64,000 nucleotides of DNA from Chitinophagaceae bacterium UBA4411 (GTDB taxonomy: Bacteria; Bacteroidota; Bacteroidia; Chitinophagales; Chitinophagaceae): positions 203,474 through 267,473 of the forward strand of contig DGQP01000001.1 of NCBI GenBank assembly GCA_002400415.1, given 5' to 3'. The position numbers and the translations under genes were made by a program. How positions within the stretch are numbered: the stretch's first letter is position 1; each line of letters opens with the position of its first letter. This document shows, in pieces, positions 41,666 to 50,824 of this stretch. The notes under the pieces were generated by a model. That model was not told the origin of the DNA and searched no databases. It saw nothing but the letters and a program-made list of their open reading frames with translations.

Positions 41666-44041
41666 ATGTTCAACGGCCAGCCACTTTTTACCCGCTACCT
41701 TTTACGAGCAATGATCGCCGGCCTTGTTACCGTTACTTTTTATTCCTGTGCGGTTATTCCAAAAAATTATCCCCGGAATACGCCATTCGTCTACGAATAT
41801 AATATTAACGTGGAAGGTAATCTCACCGAACAGGAAAAATCAGACCTTAAATCCGCCTTACAGAAACAACTGGATGACAGCATTGGCGTGAGAACAAAGA
41901 GAAAATTTATTTCCAGCGGTGGCTTTAACAGGCAAATATTAAATAAGCCCCCGGTTTATAACAGTATGAATGCCGACAAGTCTGTTACTTATATAAAGGC
42001 ATTGATGGTTGCACTCGGCTATTTTTATGACTCCGTGGGCTACCGGACACAGGTTGATACAGCCGGTTCAAAAGATGACCAATACCGGGTGAATGTGATC
42101 TTTGATGTGAAAACAGGGCTGCTGACAAAATTAGATTCAATTGTTTATAAAATCGATACGCCCCGCTATCACCACAACCAGGTGGAATTACAAAAACTGG
42201 CAGTGTCCGGCATAAAAGAATCCTTTCTTACCAAAGGGAGTCCTTTTGCCAAAGGACTTATTTCTGCCGAGTTTGACCGGCTGGTGGAACTCTACCGGAA
42301 TAATGGGTTCATGCGGTTTGGAAGAGAAGATCTGCTGGGTGTATGGGATACGCTGGATGTTGCTTTATTACAACCGTCACTTGATCCCTTTGAACAAATA
42401 CAGTTATTGCAAAAGCTGAGAGAACGCAGACTGAAGCCCACCGCCAATCTTGAAATACGAATGCGACCCGGCTTCGACAGTGTGAAACTGGTAAAATATT
42501 ACGTAGGTAATATTGATATTTATGCCGACGACACCTCGGCAGGTAACCAGAATATTGTACCGGTCACCCCGAATATCAGAGTGATTCAATACAACAATAC
42601 CTATAAACCCAAAATATTTTCCGGCAATATTTACCTGCGGCATGGTGATCTTTATGCGCAGCGCCGCCTGCAGCGGACTATTAACCGGCTGAACCTTTTT
42701 GGTACCTGGAAACAAATCAGCATTGAGCCCCAGTTCAGGCCGGGACAGGACACCATTGATTTCAGGTTTTATTTGAACCCTGCCCCAAAATATGTTTTCA
42801 ATGCCAATGTGGAAGCCAGCCAGAACCAGAGTGCTATCTCCGGGAGCCTTTTTGGTATTGGTGCGAATGTGGGTTTACAAAACCGGAATGTCTTCAGGGG
42901 TGCCAATACCTCCAGCCTGAATATGCGGTACGGTATTGAATTGGGAGACAGCAGCTTTATCCAGACCCAGCAGGTAAATTTCAGTTATAAACTTTATTTC
43001 CCGAAACCCGTTCCCAACTTTGCATTCATTCCCGAACGCCACCGGGATAATATCAGGACGGTATTTGGATTCAGTGCCGCAAATACGGAAAGAAGATATC
43101 TTTTTAACCTGACCACCGTCAATGCGTCACTGGGATATGAGTTCCAGAGAAATATTCCCCGGTCGAATAAAACACTTTTTATTGTCCTGAAGCCGGTTAA
43201 TATTGAATACTCGTATCTCAAAAAAAGACAGGGCCTGATAGATCTTATCAGTACAACTCCGGCCCTGAATAATGTTTTTACCGATGGATTGATTTCTTCG
43301 CTGGTAGCGGGTGTAACGCATACCTGGATAAAAGGGAAAAGACAGAATATTTTAGCCGTCAACTATGAACAGTCCGGCTTGCTGGCAGGCCTGTTCCGGA
43401 ATGCTTTTTTAGATTCACAATTGTACAGGTTTGTAAAAATTGATGCTGAACTGACCAAGCTGATCAAATTCAAAAAATCAGCTGTTGCCATCAGGGCTTT
43501 TGCAGGAATGGGTTATGAACTGGGCTCAACTGCCAACCCGTTAAAACGAGACCGGCTTCCTTTCTTCAAACAATATTTTGCCGGCGGCCCCAATAGTATG
43601 CGTGCCTGGAGCCTGCGCCGCCTGGGCCCGGGTTCGCTGATCAGTGATTTTAAAAACAACCCGGAACGGTATGGTGATGTGCAACTGGAACTGAATGCGG
43701 AATACCGGTTTAATTTTTTTAAGATCGGCGGCTACACCGTTGAGAGTGTACTCTTCACAGATATTGGCAACGTATGGTTCCTGAAGAAGAAAGCGGGAAG
43801 TCCTGAAACAGTATTTAATTTCGGCAGGCTGGGAAAAGATCTTGCTGTGGGTGTGGGTACCGGTCTGCGGATTGACCTTTCCTTCTTCATGATCCGGCTT
43901 GACTATGCTTTTAAAGCAAAAGAGCCAAGCCCTTCTCCCGACAGGGCAGCTGCTCAAAACAAATGGTTTTATGGCTACCAGCTGAGTAATTTACTGAAAG
44001 GACAATTACAGTTAGGAGTTAATTATCCTTTTAAACTCTGA
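41666..44041 (+). CDS. tamL: TamL-like BamA-superfamily outer membrane lipoprotein
   Basis: About 791 residues. The N-terminus ends in a lipobox (TFYSC), the mark of Bacteroidota TamL (a TamA relative that is a lipoprotein). POTRA-like domains follow (YINVEGN-type NINVEGNLTEQEKSDLKSAL, then IYLRHGDLYAQRRLQRTINR). The surface antigen beta-barrel occupies the last ~400 residues (FNANVEASQNQSAISGSLFG, FAGGPNSMRAWSLRRLGPG, and the closing LGVNYPFKL). The RAWS segment equals the VRG[F/Y] lid-lock motif region. Likely role: outer-membrane protein insertion or envelope assembly with TamB. Start codon choices are ATG 41666 or 41711. The last 19 nt overlap truB convergently. Confidence 0.88.
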   Translation: MFNGQPLFTRYLLRAMIAGLVTVTFYSCAVIPKNYPRNTPFVYEYNINVEGNLTEQEKSDLKSALQKQLDDSIGVRTKRKFISSGGFNRQILNKPPVYNSMNADKSVTYIKALMVALGYFYDSVGYRTQVDTAGSKDDQYRVNVIFDVKTGLLTKLDSIVYKIDTPRYHHNQVELQKLAVSGIKESFLTKGSPFAKGLISAEFDRLVELYRNNGFMRFGREDLLGVWDTLDVALLQPSLDPFEQIQLLQKLRERRLKPTANLEIRMRPGFDSVKLVKYYVGNIDIYADDTSAGNQNIVPVTPNIRVIQYNNTYKPKIFSGNIYLRHGDLYAQRRLQRTINRLNLFGTWKQISIEPQFRPGQDTIDFRFYLNPAPKYVFNANVEASQNQSAISGSLFGIGANVGLQNRNVFRGANTSSLNMRYGIELGDSSFIQTQQVNFSYKLYFPKPVPNFAFIPERHRDNIRTVFGFSAANTERRYLFNLTTVNASLGYEFQRNIPRSNKTLFIVLKPVNIEYSYLKKRQGLIDLISTTPALNNVFTDGLISSLVAGVTHTWIKGKRQNILAVNYEQSGLLAGLFRNAFLDSQLYRFVKIDAELTKLIKFKKSAVAIRAFAGMGYELGSTANPLKRDRLPFFKQYFAGGPNSMRAWSLRRLGPGSLISDFKNNPERYGDVQLELNAEYRFNFFKIGGYTVESVLFTDIGNVWFLKKKAGSPETVFNFGRLGKDLAVGVGTGLRIDLSFFMIRLDYAFKAKEPSPSPDRAAAQNKWFYGYQLSNLLKGQLQLGVNYPFKL

Positions 44042-44730
44042 TCAGCTTTTATTCTCTTTATCTCTTCTTCAAAGGCAGGTATTGTTATGGCATCATTCAC
44101 ACTAAATTCACCAATCCGGGTTCTCCGCAAACTGCTGAGATAAGCACCGCAACCTAATGCTTCACCGTAATCATTGGCTAAACTGCGGATATAAGTACCG
44201 GTAGAACAAACTACTTTGAAATGAACCACCGGCATTTCTATGCTGGTAATGGAAAACTCTTTGATAAAAAGTTTGCGTGGCTCCAGTTTCACTTCTTTGC
44301 CCTGTCTCGCCAGTTCATATACACGTTTGCCATCTACTTTGATTGCTGAGTGCGCCGGTGGCACCTGCATAATCTCACCAGTAAATGCTGTTGTAGCTTT
44401 ATGCAATTGTTCTTCTGTGAGATGTTCAACGGATTTAAAATTAACGGGCTCACTTTCCAGGTCGTAAGTTGGCGTGGTGGCTCCCAGTGTAAAAGTCCCG
44501 GTATATTCTTTTTCCTGTGCCATGAATTCATTGATACGCTTGGTAAATTTCCCGGTACAGACAATCAGTAAACCGGTTGCTAACGGGTCCAGTGTCCCGG
44601 CATGGCCCACTTTTTTGATACGGATAAGATTACGGATCTTACTCACCACACCAAAAGATGTCCATTCCAGCGGTTTATCAATAAGTAATACTTTCCCTTC
44701 CTGGAAAAGATTAACAGGGTTTTGCTCCAT
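44023..44730 (-). CDS. truB: tRNA pseudouridine(55) synthase
   Basis: Isomerises U55 of tRNA to pseudouridine. 235 residues. The catalytic aspartate is in VGHAGTLDPLATGLL, preceded by LIDKPLEWTSFGVVSKIR; further conserved parts are YTGTFTLGATTPTYDLESE, QVPPAHSAIKVDGKRVYELA and CSTGTYIRSLANDYGEALG. The C-terminal PUA extension seen in E. coli TruB is missing, as in most Bacteroidota. The stop codon overlaps the tamL end on the opposite strand. Confidence 0.96.
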   Translation of the reverse strand: MEQNPVNLFQEGKVLLIDKPLEWTSFGVVSKIRNLIRIKKVGHAGTLDPLATGLLIVCTGKFTKRINEFMAQEKEYTGTFTLGATTPTYDLESEPVNFKSVEHLTEEQLHKATTAFTGEIMQVPPAHSAIKVDGKRVYELARQGKEVKLEPRKLFIKEFSITSIEMPVVHFKVVCSTGTYIRSLANDYGEALGCGAYLSSLRRTRIGEFSVNDAITIPAFEEEIKRIKADQSLKG

Positions 44731-44777
44731 CGGGCAAAAGTAATTGTATTCCGGGAAAGCTATTCGGGAGAAAATGA

Positions 44778-46103
44778 TCAGATCGACATCCTGCTTTTTA
44801 ATTCGAGGTATTTATTGATGGCATTAACCGTCAGGTTTTCCGGCGTGCTGAGAATAGAGGGAATACCATTCATGTGCAGTTCTTTCACCATCAGCCTTTT
44901 TTCATAAGCGAATTTTTCTGCAATGGTCTTGATATAAATATCCTCCATATTATCAGCCTTCTTATCCATCAGTGAACGCAGTTCGGTATTCTCAAAGAAA
45001 ACCACCAGCAGCAAATGATATCTTGCCATCTTTCGTAATGCCGGCATTTCCCTTTGCAATCCTTCCAGCGACTCAAAATTGGTAAACAGTATCAGCAGGC
45101 TCCGGTTGGTGATACGGTTCCGGATCACCGAAAATAATTTTTCATAATCCGGCTCCAGGAACCGCGTCTGCTGGCGGTATAATGATTCCAGCACTTTGTT
45201 CATCTGGGTTGATTTTTTATCCGCCAGGATAAAACTATCGAGGTTCTCTGCAAAAGTGATCAGTCCTGCCCTGTCCTGCTTCACCAGGGCTACATTTGAT
45301 AACACCAGCGAAGCATTGATGGCATAGTCAAGTAAGGTCATGCCATGAAAAGGCATTTTCATCACCCTGCCTTTATTGATCACACAATAGATCTGCTGGC
45401 TGCGTTCATCGGTATAATTGTTCACCATCAATCCTTCTCTCCGGGCAGTTGCCTTCCAGTTGATGGTGCGGTAATCATCTCCCCGCACATATTCTTTGAT
45501 CTGTTCAAACTCCATACTGTGACCGATGCGTTGCATTTTTTTCACGCCGGCTTCCTGCAGTTTATTGGCTACTGCCAATAACTGGTACCGCCGCATTTGT
45601 ATATACGAAGGGTATACTTTCACCGTCTTCTCCTGTGCAAAAATGTACCGGCGTTTTACTAATTGCAAAGGTGCATGCACATAGACATTAATATCATAAA
45701 AAACATATTCGCCGCGGGTAACAGGCCGCAGGTAATAATCCAGTTCCTTTTTTTCACCGGCTGCTAGATTCAGTTTGCGTAACCACTTCCTGTCCTGGAA
45801 CTGGAAAGGTATTTCATCAATCACACTGATGCGTACCGGGAACCCATACTGGTTTTTAAAATGCAGCATCACTTTATTATCATCACCAATACTGAAGCGG
45901 TCCGTCACCAGCCTTTCCGCAAGGAAACCATTTTTTTTACCAAAAACGAGCAAGGCATCCACCAGCACCGCCAGCAAAAGGAACAGCAGGACCAGTTCGC
46001 CCAGCCTGAAAAAAACAGGCACAAAGAAACTCAGCAAAAAGATCACCGCTGCCAGCCCGGCAATGATGTAAACGATTTTATTGAGATAGAAGGATTTGAT
46101 CAA
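44778..46103 (-). CDS. DUF58 (VWA-like) membrane protein
   Basis: 441 residues. Two N-terminal helices (IAGLAAVIFLLSFFVPVFF, LVLLFLLLAVLVDALLVF) are followed by a beta-rich part. The DUF58 signature is YVRGDDYRTINWKATARREG, then a VWA-like domain with LLILFTNFESLEGLQREMP. DUF58 proteins nearly always pair with MoxR AAA+ ATPases. It is the last gene of a minus-strand cluster (SpoIIM, DUF4129, DUF4350, MoxR, DUF58), with a four-helix-bundle cassette inserted between it and moxR. Probably part of a MoxR chaperone complex acting on membrane or envelope proteins. Confidence 0.92.
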   Translation of the reverse strand: MIKSFYLNKIVYIIAGLAAVIFLLSFFVPVFFRLGELVLLFLLLAVLVDALLVFGKKNGFLAERLVTDRFSIGDDNKVMLHFKNQYGFPVRISVIDEIPFQFQDRKWLRKLNLAAGEKKELDYYLRPVTRGEYVFYDINVYVHAPLQLVKRRYIFAQEKTVKVYPSYIQMRRYQLLAVANKLQEAGVKKMQRIGHSMEFEQIKEYVRGDDYRTINWKATARREGLMVNNYTDERSQQIYCVINKGRVMKMPFHGMTLLDYAINASLVLSNVALVKQDRAGLITFAENLDSFILADKKSTQMNKVLESLYRQQTRFLEPDYEKLFSVIRNRITNRSLLILFTNFESLEGLQREMPALRKMARYHLLLVVFFENTELRSLMDKKADNMEDIYIKTIAEKFAYEKRLMVKELHMNGIPSILSTPENLTVNAINKYLELKSRMSI

Positions 46104-46114
46104 AGCTAGCTATT

Positions 46115-46148
46115 AAATGTTCATGGTTAATAGTTCATGGTTCATGGC
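46115..46148. repeat. Left inverted arm of four-helix-bundle cassette B
   Basis: Word-repeat of TTCATGGT type. ATGTTCATGGTTAATAG at 46117-46133 is complementary at 16 of 17 positions to 46536-46552. Confidence 0.7.
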
Positions 46149-46150
46149 AG

Positions 46151-46501
46151 TTACATTGAGTCACGAAGTTTTGTGATCATTTTACAAAGCAACTCATAGT
46201 CATTATAATGCCTGGCATAAATTTCCTCTGTAATATATTTTCGTTTCTGTGCAAGGTAAAGGCAGGCTACTACCTCAATCGCCGAGCGCAGAGCCATGTC
46301 TAAAAATCTTTTGAACTCGGGTACAGTCTGTCCTGTGCTGCCTTCAGCAATATTTAATACTACTGAATCCGCGGCTCTTTTCATTTGCGAGGCAAGGCTA
46401 AATCGTTCCTCTACCGGGAATTTTTTGGCCAGTAAATCGATTTCATTAGATAAATCTGCCGCCATATGCCAAACTTTTAAGTCCTCAAACCTGAAGGCCA
46501 T
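46151..46501 (-). CDS. Four-helix-bundle protein (S23 / 23S rRNA intervening-sequence family), cassette B
   Basis: 116 residues with the family pattern FEDLKVWHMAADLSNEIDLL, ASQMKRAADSVVLNIAEGS and FKRFLDMALRSAIEVVACLY. It is a second, diverged member besides cassette A (10837): similar order of motifs, but different sequence in most positions. Transcribed in the same direction as the surrounding MoxR/DUF58 operon and flanked by its own 17-bp inverted arms (46117-46133 and 46536-46552). The right arm ends 6 nt before the moxR stop codon. The insertion leaves both neighbours intact. Molecular function not known. Confidence 0.88.
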   Translation of the reverse strand: MAFRFEDLKVWHMAADLSNEIDLLAKKFPVEERFSLASQMKRAADSVVLNIAEGSTGQTVPEFKRFLDMALRSAIEVVACLYLAQKRKYITEEIYARHYNDYELLCKMITKLRDSM

Positions 46502-46522
46502 ATTCTGATTTTGTGTAAAAAC

Positions 46523-46552
46523 AATGAACTATACGCTATGAACCATGAACAT
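46523..46552. repeat. Right inverted arm of four-helix-bundle cassette B
   Basis: CTATGAACCATGAACAT at 46536-46552 is the partner of 46117-46133; an additional TGAACTATA word extends to 46523. Confidence 0.7.
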
Positions 46553-46558
46553 CTTCAC

Positions 46559-47536
46559 TTATCTCGGCACATCCATCGCCTGCACAATTTGTTTGATCAC
46601 TTCGGCTTCTGTTACTCCTTCCATTTCTTTGTCCGGGGCCAGAATGATGCGGTGGCGCAACACAGGAATTAATACATCACGGATATCTTCCGGGGTCACA
46701 AAATCTCTTCCGTTCATCGCTGCTATAGCTTTTGATGCATTCATCACGGCCAGCGAAGCCCTTGGTGAAGCACCCAGGTAAATAGACTTATGGTTTCTTG
46801 TCTGGTGAATCAGCCTGGCAATAAACTGCAACAGTTTTTCTTCAATCACCAGTGTTTTGATCTGCTGTTTCAGCTGGTTGATCTGCTGCGCACCTAATAC
46901 AGGATGCACCATATCCTGCACAGAAGCATTCCCCATCTGGTGAAACTGGGTAAGGATATTCAGCTCCTCTGCTTCTGAAGGGTACGGCACTACAATCTTG
47001 AATAAGAAACGGTCCAGCTGGGCTTCCGGTAAACGATAGGTACCTTCCTGCTCCACGGGGTTTTGCGTGGCCAATACCATAAAAGGAGATGCCATCGGGT
47101 AGGTTTTCCCGTCTACAGATGCCTGCCGTTCTTCCATGATCTCAAGCAGGGCGGATTGTGTTTTCGCCGGGGCCCTGTTGATCTCATCCACCAGTACAAT
47201 ATTGCTGAACACCGGGCCTTTCTTGAATTCAAAGCTTGCTTCCCGGGGGTTGAACACAGGGGTGCCCAAAACATCAGAAGGCATCAGGTCAGGCGTAAAC
47301 TGCACTCTTGAGAATCCGGCATCCACACTGCGGGCCACTAATTTGGCGGTGAGTGTTTTGGCAACTCCCGGCACTCCTTCAATCAGCACATGCCCGTCAG
47401 CCAGCAAAGCAGCAATGATCAATTTTACCATTTCATCCTGTCCAACGATGATCTTTTTGATCTCGCTGCGGATGGATAATACTGCCTGGTTCAGGGCAGT
47501 CATATCGGTTCGTTGCTGAAAAATTGATTCTTCCAT
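46559..47536 (-). CDS. MoxR-family AAA+ ATPase
   Basis: 325 residues. Walker A GVPGVAKT, Walker B LVDEINRAPAK, sensor and arginine-finger parts (PVEQEGTYRLPEAQLDRFLF), and the lid helix region LGASPRASLAVMNASKAIA are all present. MoxR ATPases act as chaperones that mature or remodel protein complexes, usually with a DUF58/VWA partner, encoded here downstream. It belongs to the cluster DUF4129, DUF4350, MoxR, DUF58. ATG 47536 or the ATG of MTALNQAVLSI at 47503 could start it. A GC-rich palindromic repeat lies in the gap to the upstream DUF4350 gene. Confidence 0.95.
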   Translation of the reverse strand: MEESIFQQRTDMTALNQAVLSIRSEIKKIIVGQDEMVKLIIAALLADGHVLIEGVPGVAKTLTAKLVARSVDAGFSRVQFTPDLMPSDVLGTPVFNPREASFEFKKGPVFSNIVLVDEINRAPAKTQSALLEIMEERQASVDGKTYPMASPFMVLATQNPVEQEGTYRLPEAQLDRFLFKIVVPYPSEAEELNILTQFHQMGNASVQDMVHPVLGAQQINQLKQQIKTLVIEEKLLQFIARLIHQTRNHKSIYLGASPRASLAVMNASKAIAAMNGRDFVTPEDIRDVLIPVLRHRIILAPDKEMEGVTEAEVIKQIVQAMDVPR

Positions 47537-47579
47537 ATGTTATTTTGTTCTTTTAGGTTTTATAATCTGCTTCTTCCGG

Positions 47580-47607
47580 CCTCCCCTTCCGGGAGGAGGT
47601 TGGAGAA
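47580..47607. repeat. GC-rich palindromic repeat, copy 3 (diverged)
   Basis: CCTCCCCTTCCGGGAGGAGG followed by TTGGAGAAG resembles copies 1 and 2 at 18753-18857. It sits between the moxR start and the DUF4350 stop. Confidence 0.5.
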
Positions 47608-47609
47608 GA

Positions 47610-48860
47610 TTATGCTTTTTGATAAAACGATTCAAGTTGTTTATAAAAACCGGTAACCTGTTTTGCTGTCACAGACGATGTCCTGTTTAGCTGGTTAATA
47701 AATGTAACAATGCTCCTGATCTCTGCTTCATCGCCCCCGGTTTTAAACTGGAGTTTTTGGACAAATTCCTCATCAAGGTTGCCTGTCGGGATCTTATACT
47801 TATTCCGTACATGCTCCAGGAAATAAGCTGCCATTTTATGGCAAAGATTATGATGATCGCCGCGGTCATAATATAATCTCCCGATTGTTTTGACAAAATC
47901 AAGCGAATCATTCCGGGGCGGGGCAATGACCGGAATAAACCGTTGCCTTCTTCTCATTTCCAGTAACACATATAACAACAGCGTAAATATAGCGATCAGC
48001 AGTGCCCACTTGGTTTGCTTATACTTAAATAATTCGCTCAGCGAGTTGGAACCTTCATCCTTCTGATCATCATTATCCGGGTAATACTCTTTCTTCTCAA
48101 TAAAATATTCATCCCAAACCAGTTTCCTGGTACCGGGCGGGATAACCGAAAGCACATTCTCATAATAAGCAAAATTATCACCATGTAACAGGAAGTAATT
48201 GCTGAAGGTGAGCGGTGCCAGGTGAAAATATAAATTACCCTGCCCGGTTTTCAGGTGGATAAAATTGGTCCGCTTCATTTCATCTGCGCCCAGTTTGTCC
48301 GCCATCGTGGTATCCATATCATAAAACCAGGAATGAAAGTGCAGGCCCTTATAACTGAAACTTCTTTTCTCTGTAAACGGAGGCTGCAACAGCCTGAACG
48401 ATGGCTTATCTGCAATATTATTACCATTCTCATCCGTTTGCAGGGAGATATTGATGCCGCTGCTTACAGCACCGATCAGGTCATGCACTTCGGAAGAAAG
48501 AAACCGGGCACTCACAAATACATCATTCCCGTTCTCTGCAAAGCGGATCAGTTTTTTCATCTCGTATTCCGAAGCATAAAACCGGGGAGAAATAATCAGC
48601 AACGCCTGGTTTTTGCCATAGTTGGATAATGAATCCCATTCACCGGGTTCTTTTTTGCTGGCGCTAATGGAGGCTTCCCGGAAAAGATATTTAAGCTCCT
48701 CATAGGCCAGGTAAGCACCGTATGGATTCTTATCTTTTTTATTGAGGGTGACCCGCTGATCGGGTATCCTCTTCCTCTCTTCCGCTTTACCTGTAAGCAA
48801 CATTATTGCAACAGCAACTGCTACAAGACCCAAAACGATATATAAAACCTTTTTCTTCAA
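47610..48860 (-). CDS. DUF4350-domain membrane protein
   Basis: 416 residues. An N-terminal helix (VLYIVLGLVAVAVAIMLLTG) is followed by the DUF4350 core: RVTLNKKDKNPYGAYLAYEE, NQALLIISPRFYASEYEMKK, GNDVFVSARFLSSEVHDLIG. It resembles a gliding-motility GldG/ABC-type sugar-binding fold. A second helix (WALLIAIFTLLLYVLLEMRR) and a cytoplasmic helical tail follow. It starts 4 nt after the DUF4129 stop and precedes moxR, so it is co-transcribed in the cluster. Its molecular task is unknown. Confidence 0.85.
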   Translation of the reverse strand: MKKKVLYIVLGLVAVAVAIMLLTGKAEERKRIPDQRVTLNKKDKNPYGAYLAYEELKYLFREASISASKKEPGEWDSLSNYGKNQALLIISPRFYASEYEMKKLIRFAENGNDVFVSARFLSSEVHDLIGAVSSGINISLQTDENGNNIADKPSFRLLQPPFTEKRSFSYKGLHFHSWFYDMDTTMADKLGADEMKRTNFIHLKTGQGNLYFHLAPLTFSNYFLLHGDNFAYYENVLSVIPPGTRKLVWDEYFIEKKEYYPDNDDQKDEGSNSLSELFKYKQTKWALLIAIFTLLLYVLLEMRRRQRFIPVIAPPRNDSLDFVKTIGRLYYDRGDHHNLCHKMAAYFLEHVRNKYKIPTGNLDEEFVQKLQFKTGGDEAEIRSIVTFINQLNRTSSVTAKQVTGFYKQLESFYQKA

Positions 48861-48864
48861 ATTA

Positions 48865-49743
48865 TTATTTCAGCAGGGGGTCAAAATTTTCAAATTCTTT
48901 TTTGATCAGTTGATAGCTCTCCTGATTCACTTCAAAATGCCCGTACCAGCTGTATTCATAATGCCGGGTAATCCTGAAAAAATCATTATAATATGTGGTT
49001 GAGCTCAATTGCATCAGGTAGTCAAGGTTGGTGCGGTCAGGCTGGTAACGGATAATATTCCGTTCTGCCATAGTCTTAAGTGTCCGCAAATACATCAGCC
49101 GTATTGCGAACCGGTAATTACCAGCTGCGGCCGCTTTATCAATCTCTTTCTGGTAGTTGATCGCAAAAATATCCTCCGTCTCTTCCGTTGCTGCATCTTC
49201 GTCAATACGCCTGTCTTTTCTACGGAACAGGCTGACATTGCTGTTAGAAAGGAAAATAAACAGGAAAGCAATAAAACCGGCGATAATAATAATCCATAAC
49301 AGGGTTTGCAGAAAAGGGCTGCCTGTTTTTTCCTCATCATCACTTTCCCGCCGGTATTCAATCCTGCGTTTCCTGCTGCTATCATTGGGTGCCGGCATTC
49401 CAACCGTTCCCTGTTGTTGCCGTTGCTGATTTTTGAAAACGGAATCGGCATACCAGAAGTCCTTATCTTTTTTTATCGCCCGGATTACACTGTCGGGCAA
49501 TTGCCGCAACAATAACGAATCCATGCCATAGCCCTCCATCCAGCGGTGCAGGAAATAACCGGGTTTCTCTTCCGCGGGAGCATCTGTGTCATCATCATCA
49601 TATTCGTCGACAGCCACCACTGTATCCTTTACTCCTTCTTCCGCCTGAGCCTGAACATATTGGGTAACGAATAAAAAACACAAGATCAACAAAGAACTCT
49701 TTGCTGTAATAACCTGCTTATATGGTGATGAAGACAACGACAC
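48865..49743 (-). CDS. DUF4129-domain membrane protein
   Basis: 292 residues. Signal-anchor helix at the N-terminus (SSLLILCFLFVTQYVQAQA), an acidic stretch (EYDDDDTDAPAEE), a second helix (LLWIIIIAGFIAFLFIFLSN), and a C-terminal DUF4129 region with the family pattern AAAAGNYRFAIRLMYLRTLK, RTNLDYLMQL and FFRITRHYEYSWYGHFEV. DUF4129 is found at the C-terminus of some transglutaminase-like proteins and in MoxR clusters. The stop is followed by DUF4350 at 4 nt, and the ATG immediately follows the SpoIIM stop. Confidence 0.85.
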   Translation of the reverse strand: MSLSSSPYKQVITAKSSLLILCFLFVTQYVQAQAEEGVKDTVVAVDEYDDDDTDAPAEEKPGYFLHRWMEGYGMDSLLLRQLPDSVIRAIKKDKDFWYADSVFKNQQRQQQGTVGMPAPNDSSRKRRIEYRRESDDEEKTGSPFLQTLLWIIIIAGFIAFLFIFLSNSNVSLFRRKDRRIDEDAATEETEDIFAINYQKEIDKAAAAGNYRFAIRLMYLRTLKTMAERNIIRYQPDRTNLDYLMQLSSTTYYNDFFRITRHYEYSWYGHFEVNQESYQLIKKEFENFDPLLK

Positions 49744-50751
49744 TTATACTTCCTCCGCGTTAAACTGAGCTTTCATCCTGCGGCCAAGCCGGATGGGATA
49801 GATAACAAAATACCAGATCACAAAAATGACAGATAACGATACCACCAGCGTGGTGAGCAAAGAAACGTCATTATACAGGCGGGTGATCAATCCTTCAAAA
49901 AAAGCAGCCAGCGCAAATACCGGCATCAAACCTATAATCATTTTTACGCCATCCTTTGCCCCTTGTTTAAAAGCGTCGATCCGTTTAATAGTACCGGGAA
50001 ATAAAAAACTTTTGCCGAGTACAATGCCGGCAGCAGCAGCTACTATTATCGCAGTGATCTCGAGGGTGCCATGCACAAATACCACGAGCCAGAAATCCAG
50101 TCCCAATCCCTGCGAGGCAAACATTTCATCAAACACACCTACCTTCACACTGTTTTGAACAAGAATATAAATGGTGGGAACGCCACAGAAGATACCAGAA
50201 GTAAAGGCTATCGTGGATACTTTGATATTATTGATCATGATGTGCAACCAGCTCAGGATGGGATTGCCGGATTCATACACACCGAAAGGATTTCCTTTTT
50301 CAATATTCTCTTTGGTCATATCCACATAGCCGCTGCTCAGCACACTGCGTGTGAAATTTTCGTCCTGCCCGGAAGCAAAAAAACCGAAGGCAAAGAATAA
50401 AAGGAAAATGATAAATGAAAATAACATCACTCCATGGTGCTTATAAAAAGTAAGCGGGAGATCATATTTCCAGAATGTAACCAGCCGGTTCGATTCTTCC
50501 TTCCGGTTCTTATAGATGGTAAGATAGACCTTTGAAGCTTCGTTGTTGATAAACCGGGTTACTTTACCGGAAGGATAGAAAGTTTTGGCATACGCCAGGT
50601 CTTCCAGCAGTTGGGTGAAATCCCTGGCCATTTCATCAGGGTCTCCGGAAGGTTGGTACTGGTTCTTCAGCCAGCGGTCTTTATTCTTCTTAATAAACAG
50701 GGCTTCTCTCAAACGTCGGTGCTTTGGGTTGTAAAATACTATTTTTTGCAA
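49744..50751 (-). CDS. Stage II sporulation protein M family membrane protein
   Basis: 335 residues. An N-terminal cytoplasmic helical portion (REALFIKKNKDRWLKNQYQP) is followed by the SpoIIM domain with about five membrane helices (GVMLFSFIIFLLFFAFGFFA, VSTIAFTSGIFCGVPTIYIL, LVVFVHGTLEITAIIVAAAA and others). The HGTLEI motif is typical. In non-sporulating Bacteroidota it always travels with RDD, MoxR and DUF58 genes, as here. First gene of the minus-strand cluster and divergent from RDD. Possibly a membrane partner of the MoxR system; no sporulation is implied. Confidence 0.92.
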   Translation of the reverse strand: MQKIVFYNPKHRRLREALFIKKNKDRWLKNQYQPSGDPDEMARDFTQLLEDLAYAKTFYPSGKVTRFINNEASKVYLTIYKNRKEESNRLVTFWKYDLPLTFYKHHGVMLFSFIIFLLFFAFGFFASGQDENFTRSVLSSGYVDMTKENIEKGNPFGVYESGNPILSWLHIMINNIKVSTIAFTSGIFCGVPTIYILVQNSVKVGVFDEMFASQGLGLDFWLVVFVHGTLEITAIIVAAAAGIVLGKSFLFPGTIKRIDAFKQGAKDGVKMIIGLMPVFALAAFFEGLITRLYNDVSLLTTLVVSLSVIFVIWYFVIYPIRLGRRMKAQFNAEEV

Positions 50752-50824
50752 CTGTCTGTATAAAGCAGCCCGGTTTTAATAGGTAAAAGCAGTAATTTAA
50801 CGGCCTGATAAAACTACCGTTCTG

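Noticed and set aside
49744..50751. Sporulation role for the SpoIIM-like protein
   Set aside because: No other sporulation gene is present, and the MoxR/DUF58/RDD context is the common one in non-sporulating Bacteroidota.
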